Part shown: piece after piece, positions 26,411 to 41,099 of the stretch
Numbering within the stretch: position 1 is the stretch's first letter
Layout: each line of letters begins with the position of its first letter
Assembly: GCF_003427025.1 (NCBI RefSeq)
Contig: NZ_QVAI01000009.1
Coordinates: 232,620 to 296,619 of the forward strand
Reading direction: 5' to 3'
DNA from: Jiangella endophytica
GTDB taxonomy: Bacteria; Actinomycetota; Actinomycetes; Jiangellales; Jiangellaceae
DNA: 64,000 nt
Position numbers and translations under genes: made by a program
The notes under the pieces: generated by a model
Databases searched by the model: none
What the model saw: the letters and a program-made list of their open reading frames with translations, nothing else
What the model was told of the DNA's origin: nothing

Positions 26411-28902
26411 TGCGCGTCCCCCTGAGCTGGCTGCGCGACTTCGCGGCGCTGCCCGCCGACGTCAGCCCGCGCGAGGTCGCGACCCGCCTGATCCGGGCCG
26501 GCCTCGAGGTCGAGACCGTCGACGAGGCGGGCGCCGACATCAGCGGCCCGCTGGTGGCCGGGCGGGTGCTCGAGTTCACCAGCGAGCCGCAGAAGAACGG
26601 CAAGACCATCCGCTGGTGCTCGGTCGACGTCGGTGAGGCCGAGCCGCGCGGCATCGTCTGCGGCGCGCACAACTTCGCCGCCGGCGACCTCGTCGTGGTG
26701 TCGCTGCCCGGCGCGGTGCTGCCCGGCGGCTTCGCCATCACCGCGCGCAAGACGTACGGGCACGTGTCCGACGGCATGATCTGCTCGGTCCGCGAGCTGG
26801 GCATCGGCGACGACCACGCCGGCATCCTGGTGCTGCAGCCCGGCGAGGCGGAGCCGGGCGACGACGCGATCGAGCTGCTGAGGCTGCGCGACGACGTCCT
26901 CGACATCGCCGTCACGCCCGACCGCGGTTACTGCCTGTCCGTCCGCGGCGTGGCCCGCGAGGCGGCTACCGCCTATGGAGTCGCATTCACCGACCCGGGC
27001 GTGCGCGACGACGTCGACACCACCGGCGACGACGGCTACCCGGTGCGGGTCGAGGACACCGAGCGGTGCCCGGTGTTCGCCGCCCGCACGGTCACCGGCT
27101 TCGACCCGTCCGCCCCGAGCCCGCGCTGGCTGCAGCGACGCGTCCAGCTGGCCGGCATGCGGCCCATCTCGCTGGCCGTCGACATCACCAACTACGTCAT
27201 GCTCGAGCTGGGCCAGCCGATCCACGGCTACGACCGCGACGCGCTGCGCGGCGCCATCGTCGTCCGGCGGGCGGTGGCGGGGGAGAAGCTGACGACGCTC
27301 GACGGCACGGTCCGCGCGCTCGACCCCGACGACCTGCTGATCACCGACGACTCCGGGCCGATCGGCCTGGCCGGCGTCATGGGCGGCGGGTCGACCGAGC
27401 TCAGCGACGCGACCACGGCAGTCGTCGTCGAGGCGGCGCACTTCGAGCCCACCGGCATCGCCCGCACTGCGCGCCGGCACAAGCTGCCCAGCGAGGCGTC
27501 CAAGCGGTTCGAGCGAGGCGTCGACCCCGCCCTGCCCGCGGTGGCGGCGCAGCGGGTGGTCGACCTGCTGGTGTCGCTGGGCGGCGCCACGCAGGAGCCC
27601 GGGCTGACGGTGGCCGGGTCGGTGCCCGAGCCCGCGGTCATCGAGATCCCGGCCGGCCTGCCCGCCCGGGTCGTCGGCGTCGACTGCCCGGCCGACGAGG
27701 TGACGTCGCTGCTCACGGCCGTGGGCGCGCGCGTCTCCGACGCCGGCGGAGAACGGATCGCCGTCGCTCCACCCACCTGGAGGCCCGACCTCACCGACCC
27801 GTACGACCTGGTCGAGGAGGTGGCCCGGCTGCACGGCTACGACGCGGTGCCGTCGGTGCTGCCGGTCGCCCCGGCCGGACGCGGCATCACGGCGGCGCAG
27901 CGGCTGCGCCGCCGGGTCGAGCGTGCCGTCGCGGCGGCCGGCTACGTCGAGGCGCCGTCGTACCCGTTCGTCGGCGAGGCCGACTTCGACGCGCTCGGCT
28001 TCCCGGCCGACGACGCGCGGCGGGTCGCGCTGCGGCTGGCCAACCCGATCTCCGAGGAGCAGCCGCTGCTGCGCACCACGCTGCTGCCCGGCCTGCTGGC
28101 CACGCTGCGCCGCAACGTCGGCCGCGGCACTACCGACGTCGCCGTCTACGAGGCCGGGCTGGTCTACCGGCCGGAGCCCGGGCCGCTGCCCGTGCCGCCG
28201 CGGCTGCCGGTCGACCGCCGGCCCACCGACGACGAACTGGCCGCGCTGCTCGCCGCGGTGCCGTCGCAGCCGCGACGCATCGCCGTCGCCCTGGCCGGCG
28301 AGCGCGAGCCGGCCGGCTGGTGGGGCGCGGGCCGCCCGGCGGGCTGGGCCGACGCCGTCGAGGCCGCACGGGTCGTCGCCCGGGCCGCGGGAGTCACACT
28401 GCGGGCCGAGCGCGACGAGCACGCGCCCTGGCACCCGGGGCGCTGCGCCGCGTTGTACGTCGGCGAGACGCTGGTCGGGCACGCCGGCGAGCTGCACCCG
28501 CGGGTCGTCGCGACGCTCGGGCTGCCGGCCCGCACCAGCGCGATGGAGCTGGAACTCGACCGCGTCTTCCCCGGCGGAGTGACCGAGGAGCCCGTGCCGG
28601 CACCGTCGGTCTCGACGTTCCCGATCGCCACCCAGGACGTCGCGCTCGTCGTCGACCTCGCCGTCCCGGCCGCCGACGTCGAGGACGCGCTGCGGTCCGC
28701 CGCAGGCGAGCTGCTGGAGTCGGTGCGGCTGTTCGACGTGTTCACCGGCGCGCAGGTCGGTGAGGGGAAGAAGTCGCTGGCCTACGCGCTGCGGTTCCGC
28801 GCACCCGACCGCACGCTCACCGTCGAGGAGACCACGGCCGCCCGCGACGCCGCCGTGGCCGCGGCCGCCGAGCGCACCGGCGCGGTCCTGCGCGGTACCT
28901 GA
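26410..28902 (+). CDS. pheT: Phenylalanyl-tRNA synthetase beta subunit
   Basis: An 830-residue structural and editing subunit. It has the N-terminal domain ([15 protein letters not shown]), a tRNA-binding OB domain (about 40-150), the B3/4 editing region, B5 ([15 protein letters not shown]), the inactive class II-like core, and a C-terminal anticodon-binding FDX-ACB domain (from about [15 protein letters not shown]). Full-length for the family. Start ATG 26410 was chosen at the overlap with pheS; upstream frame extensions run inside pheS. It overlaps the SDR gene by one base. Confidence 0.96.
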
Positions 28903-29720
28903 TGGCCGGCGGCACGCCTGCGGCACGGACGGCGCTGATCACCGGCGCCAGCCGCGGAATCGGCCGCGCCATCGCCGTCGGGCTGGCCGAACGCGGCGTC
29001 TCCGTCGGCCTGGTCGCCCGCCACCGCGACCGTCTGGACGAGGTCGTCGCGCAGTGCCGCTCGCACGGTGTGGCGGCGGTCGGCGTCACGGCCGACGTCA
29101 CCGACCACGCCGACGTCGTCGAGATGGTGAAGGCGGTGGCGGGCAGCCTCGACCGCATCGATCTGCTGGTCAACAACGCGGGCGTCATCGAGACGGTCGA
29201 GCGGTCGTTCCTCGACACCGACGTCGAGGACAGCTGGCGCGTCGTCGAGGTCAACGTGCGCGGCCCACTGCTGGTCACGCATGCGGCGCTGCCGGTCATG
29301 CTCGCCGGCGGCGGCGGGCGCATCGTCAACATGAACAGCGGTCTGGGCTACCGGGCGGCGGAGATCTACACGGGGTACGCCGTCTCGAAGGGCGCGCTGG
29401 CCCGGTTCACCGGGCTGCTCGACCTGCAGTACCGGTCGCGAGGAGTGCGCGCGTTCGACCTCGCGCCCGGCCACGTCGAGACCGAGATGACGACGGCCAT
29501 GCCGATGCACGAGGGCCGGACGGAGTGGACGGCGCCCGAGGCCGTGGTCGACCTGGTCGCCGCCATCGGCGACGGCGTTCTGGACGACCTCGGCGGACGG
29601 TTCTTCCGGGCCGGTTCCGACACCCCCGGCTCGCTGCTGACCTTGCGCGACGACATCCTGGCGCACGACGCCCGGACGCTCCGGCTGCCCACCGCCGGCC
29701 CCGACGACCCGCTGCGCTGA
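28902..29720 (+). CDS. Short-chain dehydrogenase/reductase
   Basis: A 272-residue NAD(P)-dependent enzyme with the classical SDR motifs: TGASRGIG (14-21) for cofactor binding, NNAGV, the catalytic serine in NMNSGLGY and the YAVSKGA Tyr-Lys pair. Substrate unknown. It overlaps pheT by one base (TGATG), so it is translated from the same operon although not functionally related in an obvious way. Confidence 0.9.
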   Translation: MAGGTPAARTALITGASRGIGRAIAVGLAERGVSVGLVARHRDRLDEVVAQCRSHGVAAVGVTADVTDHADVVEMVKAVAGSLDRIDLLVNNAGVIETVERSFLDTDVEDSWRVVEVNVRGPLLVTHAALPVMLAGGGGRIVNMNSGLGYRAAEIYTGYAVSKGALARFTGLLDLQYRSRGVRAFDLAPGHVETEMTTAMPMHEGRTEWTAPEAVVDLVAAIGDGVLDDLGGRFFRAGSDTPGSLLTLRDDILAHDARTLRLPTAGPDDPLR

Positions 29721-29735
29721 CACCCGCCCGCCGAC

Positions 29736-29815
29736 CCCCGTTGATCGTGGAGTTGTTCGGGGATCTACCGGACATTCCGGCCCACGAGTGCCGAACTTCT
29801 CCAAGATCAACGGGG
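29736..29815. repeat. Dispersed palindromic element, copy B
   Basis: Arms 29736-29760 and 29791-29815 are complementary at 22 of 25 positions, with a 30-nt loop. The arm contains GTTGATCGTGGAGTTGTTCGG, matching copy A (13552-13631), and the loop carries the copy A core in reverse orientation (CTACCGGACATTCC). It lies between convergent genes and may also serve as a terminator. Confidence 0.8.
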
Positions 29816-29828
29816 AGGGTCGGGTCGG

Positions 29829-30770
29829 TCAGTCCCAGCCGGTGCGTCGGCGCACCCACGCGAGCGTGGTCGCGTGCTGCGCCCGCTGGAACGCCCGCAC
29901 CGTCGGCAGCCCGGGCGGGGCCGGCCGCCGGCCGGTCGCGCCGAAGAAGCCCGCGAACCCGGTCAGCACCGCCGTGACGTGCCATGGGTCGACCTGCGCC
30001 AGCAGCGGGTGATCGGCCAAGTAGGGCTCGGGGTCGTGACCGTGGAACGCGGCGTTCTTCAGCAGCATGAGCGAGTCGATCCAGGCGGCGCCGCGGAACG
30101 CCCACGGCCAGTCCACGAACCACACACCCGACGCCGAGAGCAGCACGTTGTCCGCCCGCAGGTCGTAGTGGACCAGGGTGTCGCCATCGACGACGTCGAG
30201 CGCCGACGCGGCCAGGTCGGCCAGCCGGTCGAGGTGCCGGCGCTCCCACGGATCCAGATCGCCGGGCGCGTCGGCCGCCAGCGACCGATAGCCCAGCATC
30301 GGCTCGCTCATCTCGTCGCGCGCGAGCCGCGGCGACGGCACCGGGCACGGCGTCAGCGACCGCGACAGCTCCGTCACCGCGCCGACCACCAGCGCCAACT
30401 CGTCGGGCCGCCACGGCTCGTGCGGCATGCGTCCGTCGACCTCGTCGAAGACCAGCGCGACCCAGTCGCCGTCGTCGTAGCTGCCGCGCAGCCGCGGGAC
30501 CCGCGCCGCGGCGGGCAGGGCTGCCGCCACGACCGCCTCGCGCCGGTGGATGTCCGGCGAGTCCGGATTGAGCGGCGTGCCGACCGCCTTGACGAACGCG
30601 CGGCTGCCGTCGGCGCAGCGCACCCGCGCGGCCAGGCCGGGGGAGAAGCCGCCCGGCTGGTTGACAGCCTCGACCACCGGCGAGCCGAGCATGTCGTCGA
30701 CGCCGGCGCGGACGCCTGCGGGCAGCGACTCCCAGGTCGCGCGGACTCCGGACGCGGTGACGGGCGGCAT
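29829..30770 (-). CDS. Aminoglycoside-phosphotransferase-fold (APH) family kinase
   Basis: A 313-residue small-molecule kinase-like protein. The catalytic loop is LVHYDLRADNVLL, with Asp as base, and the metal-binding segment is GVWFVDWPWAF, where an aspartate precedes the WP. The N-lobe lysine is in RAFVKAVGTPLN. Substrate unknown; many such genes are not resistance determinants. I used the ATG at 30768-30770; an upstream extension would overlap the arg promoter and is less likely. It is divergent from argC. Confidence 0.8.
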   Translation of the reverse strand: MPPVTASGVRATWESLPAGVRAGVDDMLGSPVVEAVNQPGGFSPGLAARVRCADGSRAFVKAVGTPLNPDSPDIHRREAVVAAALPAAARVPRLRGSYDDGDWVALVFDEVDGRMPHEPWRPDELALVVGAVTELSRSLTPCPVPSPRLARDEMSEPMLGYRSLAADAPGDLDPWERRHLDRLADLAASALDVVDGDTLVHYDLRADNVLLSASGVWFVDWPWAFRGAAWIDSLMLLKNAAFHGHDPEPYLADHPLLAQVDPWHVTAVLTGFAGFFGATGRRPAPPGLPTVRAFQRAQHATTLAWVRRRTGWD

Positions 30771-30831
30771 CACGCCATGCTCGCCGACGCCCGCGACCCG
30801 GCGCACGTGAATTAGCGTGACGGCAACCACG

Positions 30832-30868
30832 TTGCATGAATTTGCGGAACTCTGCATACTCATTCGCA
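30832..30868 (+). promoter_or_regulatory. argC promoter overlapping ARG-box-like sequence, leaderless start
   Basis: A -35-like TTGCAT (30832-30837) and -10-like CATACT (30855-30860) are 17 bp apart; the ATG at 30868 is 7 nt beyond the -10, so the mRNA probably begins at the start codon. The same bases include repeated TGCAT half-sites and GAATTTGC/CTCATTC segments resembling an ArgR box. ArgR (encoded in the same operon) would block this promoter when arginine is present. Confidence 0.6.
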
Positions 30869-31908
30869 TGGGAGCGACTGTGGCGATCGCGGGAGCGAGC
30901 GGCTATGCGGGCGGCGAGCTGCTGCGCCTGCTGCTCGCGCACCCCGAACTCGGCGTGGGGACGGTGACGGCGCACTCGAAGGCGGGCGACCGTCTCACCG
31001 CCCACCACCCGCAGCTGATCGAACTGGCCGACCGGATCCTGGAGCCGACGACGGCCGAGACGCTGGCCGGGCACGACGTGGTGATCCTGGCGCTGCCGCA
31101 CGGCGCGTCGGCCGAGATCGCCGCGCAGCTGCCCGACGACGTGCTCGTGCTGGACTGCGGCGCCGACCACCGCCTCACCGACGCCGCGGCGTGGCAGACG
31201 TTCTACGGCACCGAGCACGCCGGCAGCTGGCCGTACGGTCTGCCGGAGCTGGTCCACGCCGACGGGCACAAACAGCGCGACGCGCTGCCGGGCGCCAGGC
31301 GGATCGCGGTCCCCGGCTGCAACGTCACCGCCGTGACGCTCGCGCTGGCGCCCGGCCTCGCCGCCGGCGTCGTGGCGCCCGACGACATCGTCGCGGTGCT
31401 GGCCTGCGGCCCGTCCGGCGCCGGCAAGTCGCTCAAGCCGCACCTGCTGGCCAGCGAGATCCTCGGCGCGGCCAGCCCGTACGCCGTCGGCGGGGTGCAC
31501 CGGCACATCCCGGAGATCCAGCAGAACCTCCAGCTGGCCGGTGGCGCGCCGGTGACGCTCTCGTTCACGCCGACCCTGGTCCCGATGAGCCGTGGCATCC
31601 TCGCGACGGTGACGGCGAAGCTCACCGGCGACGCCGCCGGCGTGCGGGCCGCGTGGGAGCGCGCCTACGCCGACGAGCCGTTCGTCCACCTGCTGCCGGA
31701 GGGACAGTGGCCCACCACGGCCGCCGTCCTCGGCGCCAACACCGCGCACGTCCAGGTGACGATCGACGAGGCCGCGGGCCGGCTGGTCGCGGTCGCCGCC
31801 ATCGACAACCTCACCAAGGGCACTGCGGGCGCGGCCGTCCAGTCGGCCAACCTCGCGCTCGGGCTGCCTGAGACACTCGGCCTGCCGACGACGGGGGTGG
31901 CGCCGTGA
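30868..31908 (+). CDS. argC: N-acetyl-gamma-glutamyl-phosphate reductase
   Basis: A 346-residue NADPH-dependent enzyme, third step of arginine synthesis. The N-terminal Rossmann motif is [16 protein letters not shown]; the catalytic cysteine lies in [25 protein letters not shown] is conserved in the family. No ribosome-binding site is present before the ATG, consistent with a leaderless mRNA. It is the first gene of the arg operon and overlaps argJ by 4 bp. Confidence 0.95.
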   Translation: MGATVAIAGASGYAGGELLRLLLAHPELGVGTVTAHSKAGDRLTAHHPQLIELADRILEPTTAETLAGHDVVILALPHGASAEIAAQLPDDVLVLDCGADHRLTDAAAWQTFYGTEHAGSWPYGLPELVHADGHKQRDALPGARRIAVPGCNVTAVTLALAPGLAAGVVAPDDIVAVLACGPSGAGKSLKPHLLASEILGAASPYAVGGVHRHIPEIQQNLQLAGGAPVTLSFTPTLVPMSRGILATVTAKLTGDAAGVRAAWERAYADEPFVHLLPEGQWPTTAAVLGANTAHVQVTIDEAAGRLVAVAAIDNLTKGTAGAAVQSANLALGLPETLGLPTTGVAP

Positions 31909-33065
31909 GCGTCACCGCAGCGGCCGGCTTCCGGGCCGCCGGCGTCGTCGCCGGTCTGAAGCCCAGCGGCAAGTCCGACGTCGCGCTCGTCGTCAACGAT
32001 GGACCGCAGCACAGTGCCGCCGCCGTGTTCACGTCGAACCGGTGCAAGGCCAACCCGGTGCTGTGGAGCGAGCGGACCATCATTGATGGGACACTGCGGG
32101 CGGTCATTTTGAACTCCGGCGGCGCCAACTGCTACAACGGCCCCGAGGGGTTCCAGACCACGCACGCCAGCGCCGAACTGGTCGCGGAGCTGACCGGCGG
32201 CCAGGCCTTCGACGTCGCCGTCTGCTCCACCGGGCTGATCGGCCAGCCGCTGGACCGGCCGATCCTCGAGAAGGGTATCCGCGCCGCCCATGTCGCGCTG
32301 TCGCCCGACGGCGGCCCCGCCGCGGCCGAGGCGATCATGACCACCGACACCGTGGCGAAGCAGGCGGTCGCCACCGGCGCGGACGGCTGGGTCGTCGGCG
32401 GCATGGCCAAGGGCGCCGGCATGCTGGCGCCCGCGCTGGCCACCATGCTGGTCGTCATCACCACCGACGCCGTCGCCGATGCCGCGACGCTCGACGCCGC
32501 GCTGCGCGCCGCCACGAGGTCCACCTTCGACCGGCTCGACACCGACGGCTGCATGTCCACCAACGACACCGTCGCGCTGCTGGCCAGCGGCGCGTCCGGC
32601 GTCTCGCCGACGGCCGCGGAGCTCACCGAGGCGGTCACCGCCGTCTGCGCCGACCTCGCGAAGCAGCTCTGGCACGACGCCGAGGGCGCGCACCACGACA
32701 TCGCCATCGAGGTCACCGGCGCGGCCGGCGAGGACGACGCCGTCGAGGTCGCCCGCGCCGTCGCCCGCAGCAACCTGTTCAAGGCCGCGGTCTTCGGCAA
32801 CGACCCGAACTGGGGCCGGGTGCTGGCCGCCGTCGGCACCACGCAGGCGGCGTTCGAGCCGGAGAAGATCGACATCTCGATGAACGGGGTGAAGGTCTGC
32901 CGGGCCGGCGGGACGCAGTTCGGCGAGCCCTCGTCGTCGGTCGACCTGTCGGGACGCGACGTGCACGTACTCGTCGAGCTGAACGCGGGCTCGTCCGCCG
33001 CGACGATCCTGACCAGCGACCTCACGCACGACTACGTGCACGAGAACTCGGCGTACTCGACATGA
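31905..33065 (+). CDS. argJ: Bifunctional ornithine acetyltransferase / N-acetylglutamate synthase
   Basis: A 386-residue Ntn-type protein that self-cleaves into two chains. The cleavage motif [16 protein letters not shown] contains the catalytic threonine of the new N-terminus. Conserved end regions CSTGLIG and [11 protein letters not shown] are also visible. It recycles the acetyl group from acetylornithine to glutamate. The GTG start overlaps argC (GTGA) and the end overlaps argB (ATGA). Confidence 0.95.
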   Translation: MSVTAAAGFRAAGVVAGLKPSGKSDVALVVNDGPQHSAAAVFTSNRCKANPVLWSERTIIDGTLRAVILNSGGANCYNGPEGFQTTHASAELVAELTGGQAFDVAVCSTGLIGQPLDRPILEKGIRAAHVALSPDGGPAAAEAIMTTDTVAKQAVATGADGWVVGGMAKGAGMLAPALATMLVVITTDAVADAATLDAALRAATRSTFDRLDTDGCMSTNDTVALLASGASGVSPTAAELTEAVTAVCADLAKQLWHDAEGAHHDIAIEVTGAAGEDDAVEVARAVARSNLFKAAVFGNDPNWGRVLAAVGTTQAAFEPEKIDISMNGVKVCRAGGTQFGEPSSSVDLSGRDVHVLVELNAGSSAATILTSDLTHDYVHENSAYST

Positions 33066-33939
33066 CGGCCATCGCGAACGGAGCGCTCGCCAAGGCCGGC
33101 GTGCTGGTCGAGGCGCTGCCGTGGCTGAAGCGGTTCCACGGCAGGATCGTCGTCGTGAAGTACGGCGGCAACGCGATGATCGACGACGACCTCAAGCGGG
33201 CGTTCGCCGACGACATCGTCTTCCTCCGGCTGGCCGGGCTGAAGCCGGTGGTCGTGCACGGCGGCGGGCCGCAGATCAGCGCCATGCTGGACCGCCTCGG
33301 CATCGAGAGCGAGTTCCGCGGCGGCCTGCGGGTCACCACGCCCGAGGCGATGGACGTCGTCCGCATGGTGCTGGTCGGCCAGGTCGGCCGCGAGATCGTC
33401 GGGCTGATGAACACGCACGGCCCGCTCGCGGTCGGGCTGTCGGGCGAGGACGCGGGCCTGTTCACGGCGCGGCGGCACTCGGCGGTCGTCGACGGCGAGC
33501 CGGTCGACATCGGGCTGGTGGGCGACGTCGCCGAGGTCAACGCCGACGCCGTCCGCGATCTCATCGACGCCGGGCGCATCCCCGTCGTGTCGTCGGTCGC
33601 GCCCGACGCCGACGGTGTCGTCCACAACGTCAACGCCGACACCGCCGCGGCCGCGCTGGCGGTCGAGCTGGGCGCCGAGAAGCTGGTCGTGCTGACCGAC
33701 GTGGAAGGGCTGTACCGGAACTTTCCGGTCGACGACGACATCGTCCAGGAGATCACCGCCGGCGAGCTGACGACGCTGCTGCCGTCGTTGTCGTCCGGCA
33801 TGATCCCGAAGATGCAGGCGTGCCTGCGCGCGGTGGAGGGCGGGGTGCCGGAGGCGACGATCATCGACGGCCGGGTCCCGAACTCGCTCTTGCTGGAAGT
33901 GTTCACCGATGAAGGCGTGGGAACGATGGTGATCCCCTC

Positions 33940-33943
<4 letters not shown>
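33062..33943 (+). CDS. argB: Acetylglutamate kinase
   Basis: A 293-residue amino-acid kinase. [10 protein letters not shown] and [10 protein letters not shown] bind ATP and substrate; LTDVEGLY and [10 protein letters not shown] are conserved. In actinobacteria with arginine-sensitive pathways this is the main feedback target. Overlaps both neighbours by 4 bp (ATGA). Confidence 0.95.
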
Positions 33944-38395
<4,452 letters not shown>

Positions 38396-38405
38396 GTTCG
38401 GCGTC

Positions 38406-38909
38406 ATGGCGCAGGTCGAGGTGGTCCGCGGCGACATCACCCGCGAGCAGGTCGACGCGATCGTCAATGCCGCGAACTCCTCACTGCGCGGCGGTGGCGG
38501 AGTCGACGGCGCCATCCACTGGGCCGCGGGACCGAGGCTGAAAGAGGCCGGAGCGGCTCTGGCGCCCTGCCATCCCGGCGACGCGGTCGCCACGCCGGCG
38601 TTCGACCTCGACCCGCCGGTGCGGCACGTCATCCACACGGTCGGACCGGTCTGGAAGGGCGGGACGCGCGACGAGGTGGCCGTGCTGGCGTCGTGCTATC
38701 GCCGGTCGCTGGAGGTGGCGGACTCGGTCGGGGCACGGTCGGTCGCGTTCCCGGCCATCTCGACCGGCATCTTCGGCTTCCCGCCCGACCAGGCCGCCCG
38801 CGTCGCCGTCGACACCGTCCGCGCCGCTGACACGCGGGTGGAGCTGATTCGGCTGGTCGCCTTCGACCGACCGACGTACGACCTGCTCACCGCCGCCCTG
38901 GCGACCTGA
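38406..38909 (+). CDS. Macro domain protein (O-acetyl-ADP-ribose deacetylase-like)
   Basis: A 167-residue macro-domain protein. The ADP-ribose pocket is visible as [20 protein letters not shown] and [12 protein letters not shown]. Such proteins hydrolyse O-acetyl-ADP-ribose or remove ADP-ribose from targets. It starts 10 bp after argH and is followed by a terminator. Confidence 0.92.
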   Translation: MAQVEVVRGDITREQVDAIVNAANSSLRGGGGVDGAIHWAAGPRLKEAGAALAPCHPGDAVATPAFDLDPPVRHVIHTVGPVWKGGTRDEVAVLASCYRRSLEVADSVGARSVAFPAISTGIFGFPPDQAARVAVDTVRAADTRVELIRLVAFDRPTYDLLTAALAT

Positions 38910-38926
38910 CCGCGGCAGGGCAGCAG

Positions 38927-38971
38927 AGACCCCGGCGCGGAAACCCAGTGAGAGAAAGCGCGCCGGGGTCT
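38927..38971 (+). terminator. Strong terminator hairpin after the macro-domain gene
   Basis: The 13-nt arm AGACCCCGGCGCG pairs perfectly with CGCGCCGGGGTCT across a 19-nt loop. It closes the arg/macro transcription unit. Confidence 0.8.
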
Positions 38972-39387
38972 GGCCGGGATCGTCGGTGTGACAGCACCTC
39001 CCCGCGGCCACTGACAGCGTATCGCTATTGACGACATCTTGACCAGGTGTCATCCTGACAGGCTAACTACATCGGGAATCCCCCCGGCGTGGTCCAGGAA
39101 TGGACTACCGGGCGGGCTGTGACAGCGGTTCACCGGTGGTCCCTCGCAAGAGAGGAAACCCGGTGAACAGCGGTAACAGGGACGAACGGACCATGCTGGC
39201 CAGGCTTCGGCAGCTGCGCGAGCACACCGAGGTCGTCGGTCAGATCCTGAGGGATCTCTGGCCGGGTCTCGTGGGGACGTTCTCCGTTCTGGGTGTCGCC
39301 CTGTACCAGGTCGTCGCGCTGAGGTGGCCGGCGGGCCGCAGGGAGCGAGACGGGGCTGGCGAGAGCAGGCCCTGTTCGTGCGTGGTC
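38972..39387. other. Gene-free stretch with possible promoter and unclosed reading frame
   Basis: No complete gene is seen. A TTGACC followed by CTAACT about 18 bp further (near 39039-39068) could be a promoter for plus-strand RNA. A GTG at 39163 with AGAGG upstream opens a frame whose first ~50 residues include one hydrophobic segment (GLVGTFSVLGVALYQVVAL). The frame does not stop before it runs antisense through the methyltransferase gene, so it was not called a gene. It may be the remains of a small membrane protein. Confidence 0.4.
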
Positions 39388-40128
39388 TCACCGCGCGACC
39401 GCCAGCAGCGAGAACGCGTTCGGCAGCCGCCCGCGCCAAGCCGCCGCGTCTGCGTCGTCCGGACGCCAGAACGGGTCGGGGTACTCGGCGAGGTGACGCA
39501 GGTCCAGCCCGGCCGCGACGACCGCCGTCACGATCTCGCCGAGCGTCGCCTGCGACTCCACCGCGCCGCGGGCCGGGAAGCTGTCGTTGACGTGGCTGCG
39601 CTCGAAGTAGCCGCGGTCCGGCCGGACCCGCGGCTCGTCGGCGTCCCACGTCCACAGTGGCGCCGCCGGGTGCGCCTCGTAGACGAACAGCGACCCGCCC
39701 GGACGCAGCAGCCTGGCCACGTCGCGGGCCCAGACGCGCAGGTCGGGCAGCCAGATCAGCGCGCCCTTGCCGGTGTAGACGAGGTCGGCGCAGCCGTCGC
39801 GCAGCGGTGCGCCGGGCAGTTCGCCGACGACGTACCGGCACGGCAGCCCCAGGTCGACGGCCCGCTGCCGCGCCGCCGTGACGGCGACCGCGCTGAAGTC
39901 GACCCCGACGACCGACCGCGCGCCGGCTCGCACCAGCGCGGCGTCGTCGAGGCCGTGGCCGCTCTGCAGGTGCACGACCTCCGGCGCCGACGCCAAGGCC
40001 GGGCCCAGCAGTTCACGCTCGGCCGGCAGCAGCGTGGCCGTCCGCGCCTGTTCGAGGAGGTCGTCGTACTCGCGGACGTGCTTGAGCGACGCGTCGTCCC
40101 AGGCGGCGCGGTTACCGTCCACGGGCAC
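39388..40128 (-). CDS. Class I SAM-dependent methyltransferase
   Basis: A 246-residue Rossmann-fold methyltransferase. Motif I is represented by VVHLQSGHGLDDAAL (an unusual SGHG in place of GxGxG), then GVDFSAVAVTAARQRA, DLVYTGKGALIWLPDL and LLRPGGSLFVYE. The substrate is unknown. The start overlaps the MmcQ/YjbR-like gene by 17 bp, so the two are co-transcribed. Confidence 0.87.
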   Translation of the reverse strand: MPVDGNRAAWDDASLKHVREYDDLLEQARTATLLPAERELLGPALASAPEVVHLQSGHGLDDAALVRAGARSVVGVDFSAVAVTAARQRAVDLGLPCRYVVGELPGAPLRDGCADLVYTGKGALIWLPDLRVWARDVARLLRPGGSLFVYEAHPAAPLWTWDADEPRVRPDRGYFERSHVNDSFPARGAVESQATLGEIVTAVVAAGLDLRHLAEYPDPFWRPDDADAAAWRGRLPNAFSLLAVAR

Positions 40129-40531
40129 GCAGCCAGGCGGTGACCCGGGCCTTCGAGGCGCGGGCCAGCCACGCGTCCTGGATCTGCTCGGCCAGCTCGG
40201 CGCGGGTCAGCTCGCCCAGCCGGCCGGCCCGCACCAGCACCGAGCGGTGCCCGTCGAAGTGCGGCGTCGTGAAGTACGGCGTGCGCGGGTCCTGCACCAG
40301 CGCCTCCTTCTCCGCCTCGGACTCCACCCACAGCACGATGACGTCGTCGTACCGCTCACCCGTCTCCGGGTCGACGGCGTCCGGCCGCGGGTTGCGGAAG
40401 AAGACGAACGACTTGCCTCCGACCTGGTAGACGGGCCTGTGTTCGGTGCCGGGGTAGACGGTGGCGTAGGGCATCCCCAGCGCCGCCTCGTGCACGTCGG
40501 CGACCGTCGCTGGCCGATCGTCGTCAGCCAT
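40112..40531 (-). CDS. MmcQ/YjbR-like DNA-binding family protein
   Basis: A 139-residue protein with the CyaY-like fold seen in MmcQ/YjbR proteins: ALGMPYATVYPG, GGKSFVFFRNPRPD, then DDVIVLWVESEAEKEALVQ, PYFTTPHFDGHRSVLVR and a C-terminal helix RAELAEQIQDAWLARAS. Function unknown. Start ATG 40531 is preferred over longer frames, which lack family similarity. Confidence 0.85.
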   Translation of the reverse strand: MADDDRPATVADVHEAALGMPYATVYPGTEHRPVYQVGGKSFVFFRNPRPDAVDPETGERYDDVIVLWVESEAEKEALVQDPRTPYFTTPHFDGHRSVLVRAGRLGELTRAELAEQIQDAWLARASKARVTAWLRARGR

Positions 40532-41099
40532 GGAGCGCAGCCTAGCGCCGGGCCGGCTCCGGCGGGCCGGCTCGGCTCGACCGCGTCGTCGACGAGGCGC
40601 CGGCCACCGGGCAGGCAGCCGCCGTTGGCCGCGGCGCGCCTGAGCGCGGCGGCCGAGGTGGTGCGGCCCACGACCCTGGACTCGGCTGCACCGGGTGCGC
40701 GGCCACATCGAGATCGCCGACCAGGGCAAGCGCTACGACGACGTCGCCGCCCAGCCGCGGACGACGGACGTGCGGAGGCGGATGGCGCGCCTGAGTCGGC
40801 ACAGGTGAGCCGGCGCGTCACCGGAGACGGGCGCCGGCCTGCCCGGCACAGCCGCGACGATTGTCGGCACAGACGTCGTCGCGCCCGACCGTGGCGCGTG
40901 ACTGTGGCGCGTGACTGTGGCGCGTCACCGTGGCGCCCGAACCGTGGCACGTCACCGTGGCGCCCATCCGCCTCGTCCGCCGGGCCCCCGGGCGTCGCGT
41001 GATGACGCCGTTGTCGGTGCCCGCCCGTAGGGTGGGACTCCCTCCCAGCCGGGCGGGGACCGTACCCCGGCCGAACCTGCCATCTGCGCCCGGCCACGC
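40532..41099. other. Degenerate gene-free stretch with a possible gene remnant
   Basis: No complete gene was found in 568 bp. On the plus strand about 40680-40808 reads HIEIADQGKRYDDVAAQPRT and ends at a stop; this looks like the end of a lost gene, but no family could be named. Next comes the 13-bp tandem repeat at 40891-40969, and then a low-information stretch up to the hypothetical gene at 41100. Confidence 0.45.
40891..40969. repeat. 13-bp tandem repeat array, six units
   Basis: Units GTGGCGCGTGACT (twice, identical), GTGGCGCGTCACC, GTGGCGCCCGAACC (14 bp), GTGGCACGTCACC and GTGGCGCCCATCC follow head to tail. The constant part is GTGGC(G/A)C. Not a CRISPR: no spacers and the units are too short. 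It could be a slipped-strand array in degenerating sequence or a multi-site binding region. Confidence 0.8.

Noticed and set aside
39163..40143. Plus-strand frame starting after AGAGG with one hydrophobic segment
   Set aside because: Runs without stop antisense through the methyltransferase and overlapping genes; only the first ~50 residues look protein-like.
40891..40969. CRISPR-like repeat
   Set aside because: 13-bp units directly adjacent, no spacers and no cas genes.
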